Below are positions 40,454 to 42,799 of a stretch of DNA of 42,799 nucleotides, one piece after another (position 1 is the stretch's first letter; every line of letters starts with the position of its first letter). A program made the translations under genes and the position numbers. The DNA is taken from assembly GCA_905235785.1 (NCBI GenBank), contig CAJOMP010000003.1:16578-59376 (forward strand). Reading direction: 5' to 3'. The stretch comes from an uncultured Clostridia bacterium. Its GTDB lineage: Bacteria > Bacillota > Clostridia > Christensenellales > Borkfalkiaceae. The notes under the pieces are model-generated. The model saw only the letters and a program-made list of their open reading frames with translations, did not search any database and was not told the DNA's origin.

Positions 40454-40599
40454 TTGGTGGAAGGGGTGGATGCTGCGCGTAAGGCGCAGGACTAAGCCCG
40501 TCAAGGATTGTCCGTCATATGACGACCGAAGCACCGAACGGTGTTTCTCACACATCCCCATACAAAATAACGCCGATATAAAAGTATCGACGTTATTTT
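40454..40599. repeat. Structured intergenic element beginning with a tRNA-Tyr-3'-end-like sequence and carrying several hairpins
   Basis: ttggtggaaggggtggat (near-copy of tRNA-Tyr 3' end) then hairpins ctgcgc/gcgcag, cgtcatatgacg, gaagcaccg/cggtgtttc, and aaaataacg...cgttatttt. Confidence 0.55.
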
Positions 40600-40616
40600 G
40601 GTGGAAGGGGGTGGAT
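40597..40616. repeat. Distal 20-bp direct repeat (att-like) of tRNA-Tyr 3' end
   Basis: tttggtggaagggggtggat, identical to 42511-42530. Confidence 0.85.
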
Positions 40617-40800
40617 ATTTAATAATACAATATATTGTATATTTATAAACCGTGCTAAGCACAATAACTTGTGGATTTTTGTTTTTTATAACATTTTTAT
40701 AATATTTTGACCTTAAAAATCCATAATTGAAGAACTGTTTTATTTAGTTATAGGTTATTTAAGTAGTTATAAAAATTTGCAAGCAGATAAAAAATAATTG

Positions 40801-40828
40801 TTGCAAGCGTATATTTTTGTGGTATAAT
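40801..40828 (+). promoter_or_regulatory. Promoter of island genes
   Basis: TTGCAA (40801-40806), 16 bp, TATAAT (40823-40828). Confidence 0.6.
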
Positions 40829-40867
40829 ATAGTTGCAGGAAATAAAATGAACTAATGAGGAAATAAA

Positions 40868-41104
40868 ATGTCAGTAGCATTAAAGAAAGGAGATCGTCAA
40901 ACATATTATAATGCTTTGGTAAAAATTATGTCTGAAAATAATAAAAATAATAATTTTTACGAATACAAGAAAAAAGTAATTGCGTGTATGATTGATATGG
41001 GTGCCACCGATAATGATTGTTCCTTATTAACGGATGAAATGATTTTAAATGGCATAAATAATAATTGGGAACCGGAGAGCGTGGCGTGGGCGATTTTACA
41101 GTAA
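40868..41104 (+). CDS. Small hypothetical protein (78 aa), island gene 1
   Basis: Intact ATG ORF with upstream gagga; AT-rich; no recognised family. Confidence 0.6.
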   Translation: MSVALKKGDRQTYYNALVKIMSENNKNNNFYEYKKKVIACMIDMGATDNDCSLLTDEMILNGINNNWEPESVAWAILQ

Positions 41105-41694
41105 GTGATTCTTTGCTTCGTGCATTTAAAGATAAAAAAATTGACTTTGTTGAATTACAAATTTCTGATGCTAATACATTTTATAATTCAATTTCCGAAG
41201 CCAAAAAAGTAAACATATTTGGTCCTTTTGTTGAACGACATACGAAGTCAGACTATGACAAAATGAAATTGTTTACTACATTGGACAATAGCGCGGGTAT
41301 AGCAATAACATTTGAAGGGAATATTGTCTCTGTGTTTAGTAAGGGCTTGCATAAAGGAGTATTAAAATCTTTAATGCCTATTGCTCTTTCTCAAGGTGGT
41401 ATAAAACTCGATAACTATAATAGCGAAAGATTATCTGCTATGTATGCTGATTTTGGCTTTATTCCAATATCTAAAACTGCTTTTGATAAGAATTTTGCCC
41501 CACAAGATTGGGATTATGAAAAATTTGGTTGTCCAGATATTGTTTTTTGGATTCACAATGGAGATAGTGCTGAGTCTGTAATTTATAAATTCGGTGAATA
41601 TAAAGTTGATATGAAAAGCGTTAAAGAATGTCCAACATATGAAGAGGCAGAGAGATTTAGAGACGATATATTAAAATTATTAAAGGAACGTTAA
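41086..41694 (+). CDS. Hypothetical protein, island gene 2; weak resemblance to C-terminal domains of phage/MuF-type polyvalent proteins
   Basis: Intact ORF; GTG at 41086 with ggag at 41074-41077 preferred over track TTG at 41065; overlaps gene 1; LSAMYADFGFIPISKTAFDKNFAPQDWDYEKFGCPDIVFWIHNGDS. Confidence 0.6.
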   Translation: MGDFTVSDSLLRAFKDKKIDFVELQISDANTFYNSISEAKKVNIFGPFVERHTKSDYDKMKLFTTLDNSAGIAITFEGNIVSVFSKGLHKGVLKSLMPIALSQGGIKLDNYNSERLSAMYADFGFIPISKTAFDKNFAPQDWDYEKFGCPDIVFWIHNGDSAESVIYKFGEYKVDMKSVKECPTYEEAERFRDDILKLLKER

Positions 41695-41988
41695 CTCGTT
41701 CCTTTTATTTCCGGCGAGATGTGATTATTTAATTTATCTGATTCTATGCAACGGTTATTATGGTGATAAAAGAAACTGACGGAAGAATATGCAAACGTTT
41801 TAGCCTTGCGTCTTAAAATACGGGATAAAACATACATAGAAGTGTATGAAGAAAATATCTAAATAGAGTTGACAATGAATAACTTAATATTAGAAGCACA
41901 AGTTTTCAAAGAAGGTGTCACACTTGCAGAAGTTTTAGAAAAAGGTAAGACGATTATCGAAAATTTTACATCTAAATAATGCAATAAT

Positions 41989-42302
41989 ATTTTTTCAAGT
42001 CGTTTACGCCGTCTGCGCTTTAACAAAGGGCTTAACGCTTCGGAATTGGCAAAAGGAACGGGGTTAAGCCTTACAGCAATTTTAGGCGCTATAAAGACGG
42101 CTCGCAAGTGCTGAAGATGGATTCACTTATAAAACTCGCTAATTTCTTTAATGTAAGTTTGGACTACTTGGCAGGCAGGACGGATTTACGCCGTTTGCCC
42201 GATAACGAACAATTATGTTTACTTGAAAATAAATTGCTTGAATTAGGCGGATTTGCCGAACAGTTCCGCCAAGAATTATCAACACGCGACAGCGACGACT
42301 AA
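41989..42302 (+). pseudogene. Frameshifted XRE-type HTH regulator remnant
   Basis: One frame reads SSRLRRLRFNKGLNASELAKGTGLSLTAI, then continuity moves to another frame as RRYKDGSQVLKMDSLIKLANFFNVSLDYLAGRTDLRRLPDNEQ; no ATG at the expected start (ATT). Confidence 0.75.
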
Positions 42303-42512
42303 AACTTTGCTTATACGCTTTTGTTTCTCCATATGTTCTTCTTTGGGGAAATCGCTCTTATGTAAGTAGGGGCGGTTTTTTATAAAATACAAATTTTTTA
42401 TAACAAAAAATATAACAAATTGCAAAAAACACAGCAAAATAGGGCATAATAAAACAATAAAAAACGCCACTTTTTAAGCGTTTTAGGCTAAAAAATAGCG
42501 TTTTTCTGTGTT

Positions 42513-42597
<85 letters not shown>

Positions 42598-42625
42598 GTA
42601 TATTAAGTTTAATAGGGGATACGAT

Positions 42626-42701
42626 TGGAGCTGGTGACTGGAATCGAACCCGCAACCTGCTGATTACAAATCAGCTGCTCTGCCAGTTGAGCTACACCAG
42701 C
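42626..42701 (-). tRNA. tRNA-Thr (TGT), CCA encoded
   Basis: Minus strand GCTGGTGTAGCTCAACTGGCAGAGCAGCTGATTTGTAATCAGCAGGTTGCGGGTTCGATTCCAGTCACCAGCTCCA; anticodon loop TTTGTAA. Confidence 0.95.
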
Positions 42702-42720
42702 AAAGGTGCGTAAAAACTTT

Positions 42721-42797
42721 TGGTGCCTCGGGGCGGAGTCGAACCACCGACACAGGGATTTTCAGTCCCTTGCTCTACCTGCTGAGCTACCGAGGCA
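42721..42797 (-). tRNA. tRNA-Phe (GAA), CCA encoded
   Basis: Minus strand TGCCTCGGTAGCTCAGCAGGTAGAGCAAGGGACTGAAAATCCCTGTGTCGGTGGTTCGACTCCGCCCCGAGGCACCA; anticodon loop CTGAAAA. Confidence 0.95.
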
Positions 42798-42799
42798 TT

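Noticed and set aside
40454-40616. Possible CRISPR-like repeat pair
   Set aside because: Only two imperfect copies nearby plus one at the tRNA, with no regular spacers; better explained as tRNA-end repeats.
41875-41979. 34-aa ORF MNNLILEAQVFKEGVTLAEVLEKGKTIIENFTSK
   Set aside because: No SD, no recognised family and surrounded by degraded sequence; too weak to call as a CDS.

Overview
The window is a chromosomal segment from what looks like a spore-forming Clostridia-type Firmicute, with dense, mostly plus-strand operons. From left to right it contains: an XRE/membrane regulator, a GT8 glycosyltransferase, a CrtO-like acyltransferase, and an SbcD-like/SbcC-like (YhaO/YhaN type)/HNH cassette followed by an amidohydrolase. 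Next is a T-box leader (putative CUC/Leu specifier) driving a ~10.5 kb operon: a LeuA-like protein lacking the catalytic motifs, a TIM-barrel::acyl-CoA synthetase fusion, a branched-chain aminotransferase, a P-loop ATPase, a four-subunit 2-oxoacid:ferredoxin oxidoreductase (Vor/Kor), an XRE-cupin regulator and a second acyl-CoA synthetase. I read this operon as a leucine-responsive reductive-carboxylation (branched-chain acid to branched-chain amino acid) pathway. Then come a YerC/TrpR-family regulator with a complete his operon (hisZ-hisG fusion, D, C, B, H, A, F, IE, PHP phosphatase), a Cys-rich hypothetical protein, a phosphoesterase, a PTS-EIIC-like protein, yabP-yabQ-divIC-ppx and an M50-like membrane protease. 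gyrB-gyrA, a SIS-domain protein, a PfkB kinase and a ManA-like isomerase follow. The right end holds an AT-rich island bounded by a 20-bp direct repeat of the tRNA-Tyr 3' end, then tRNA-Tyr/Thr/Phe on the minus strand. No CRISPR array, rRNA or transposase was seen. All family names are recalled from motif recognition; no database search was run.
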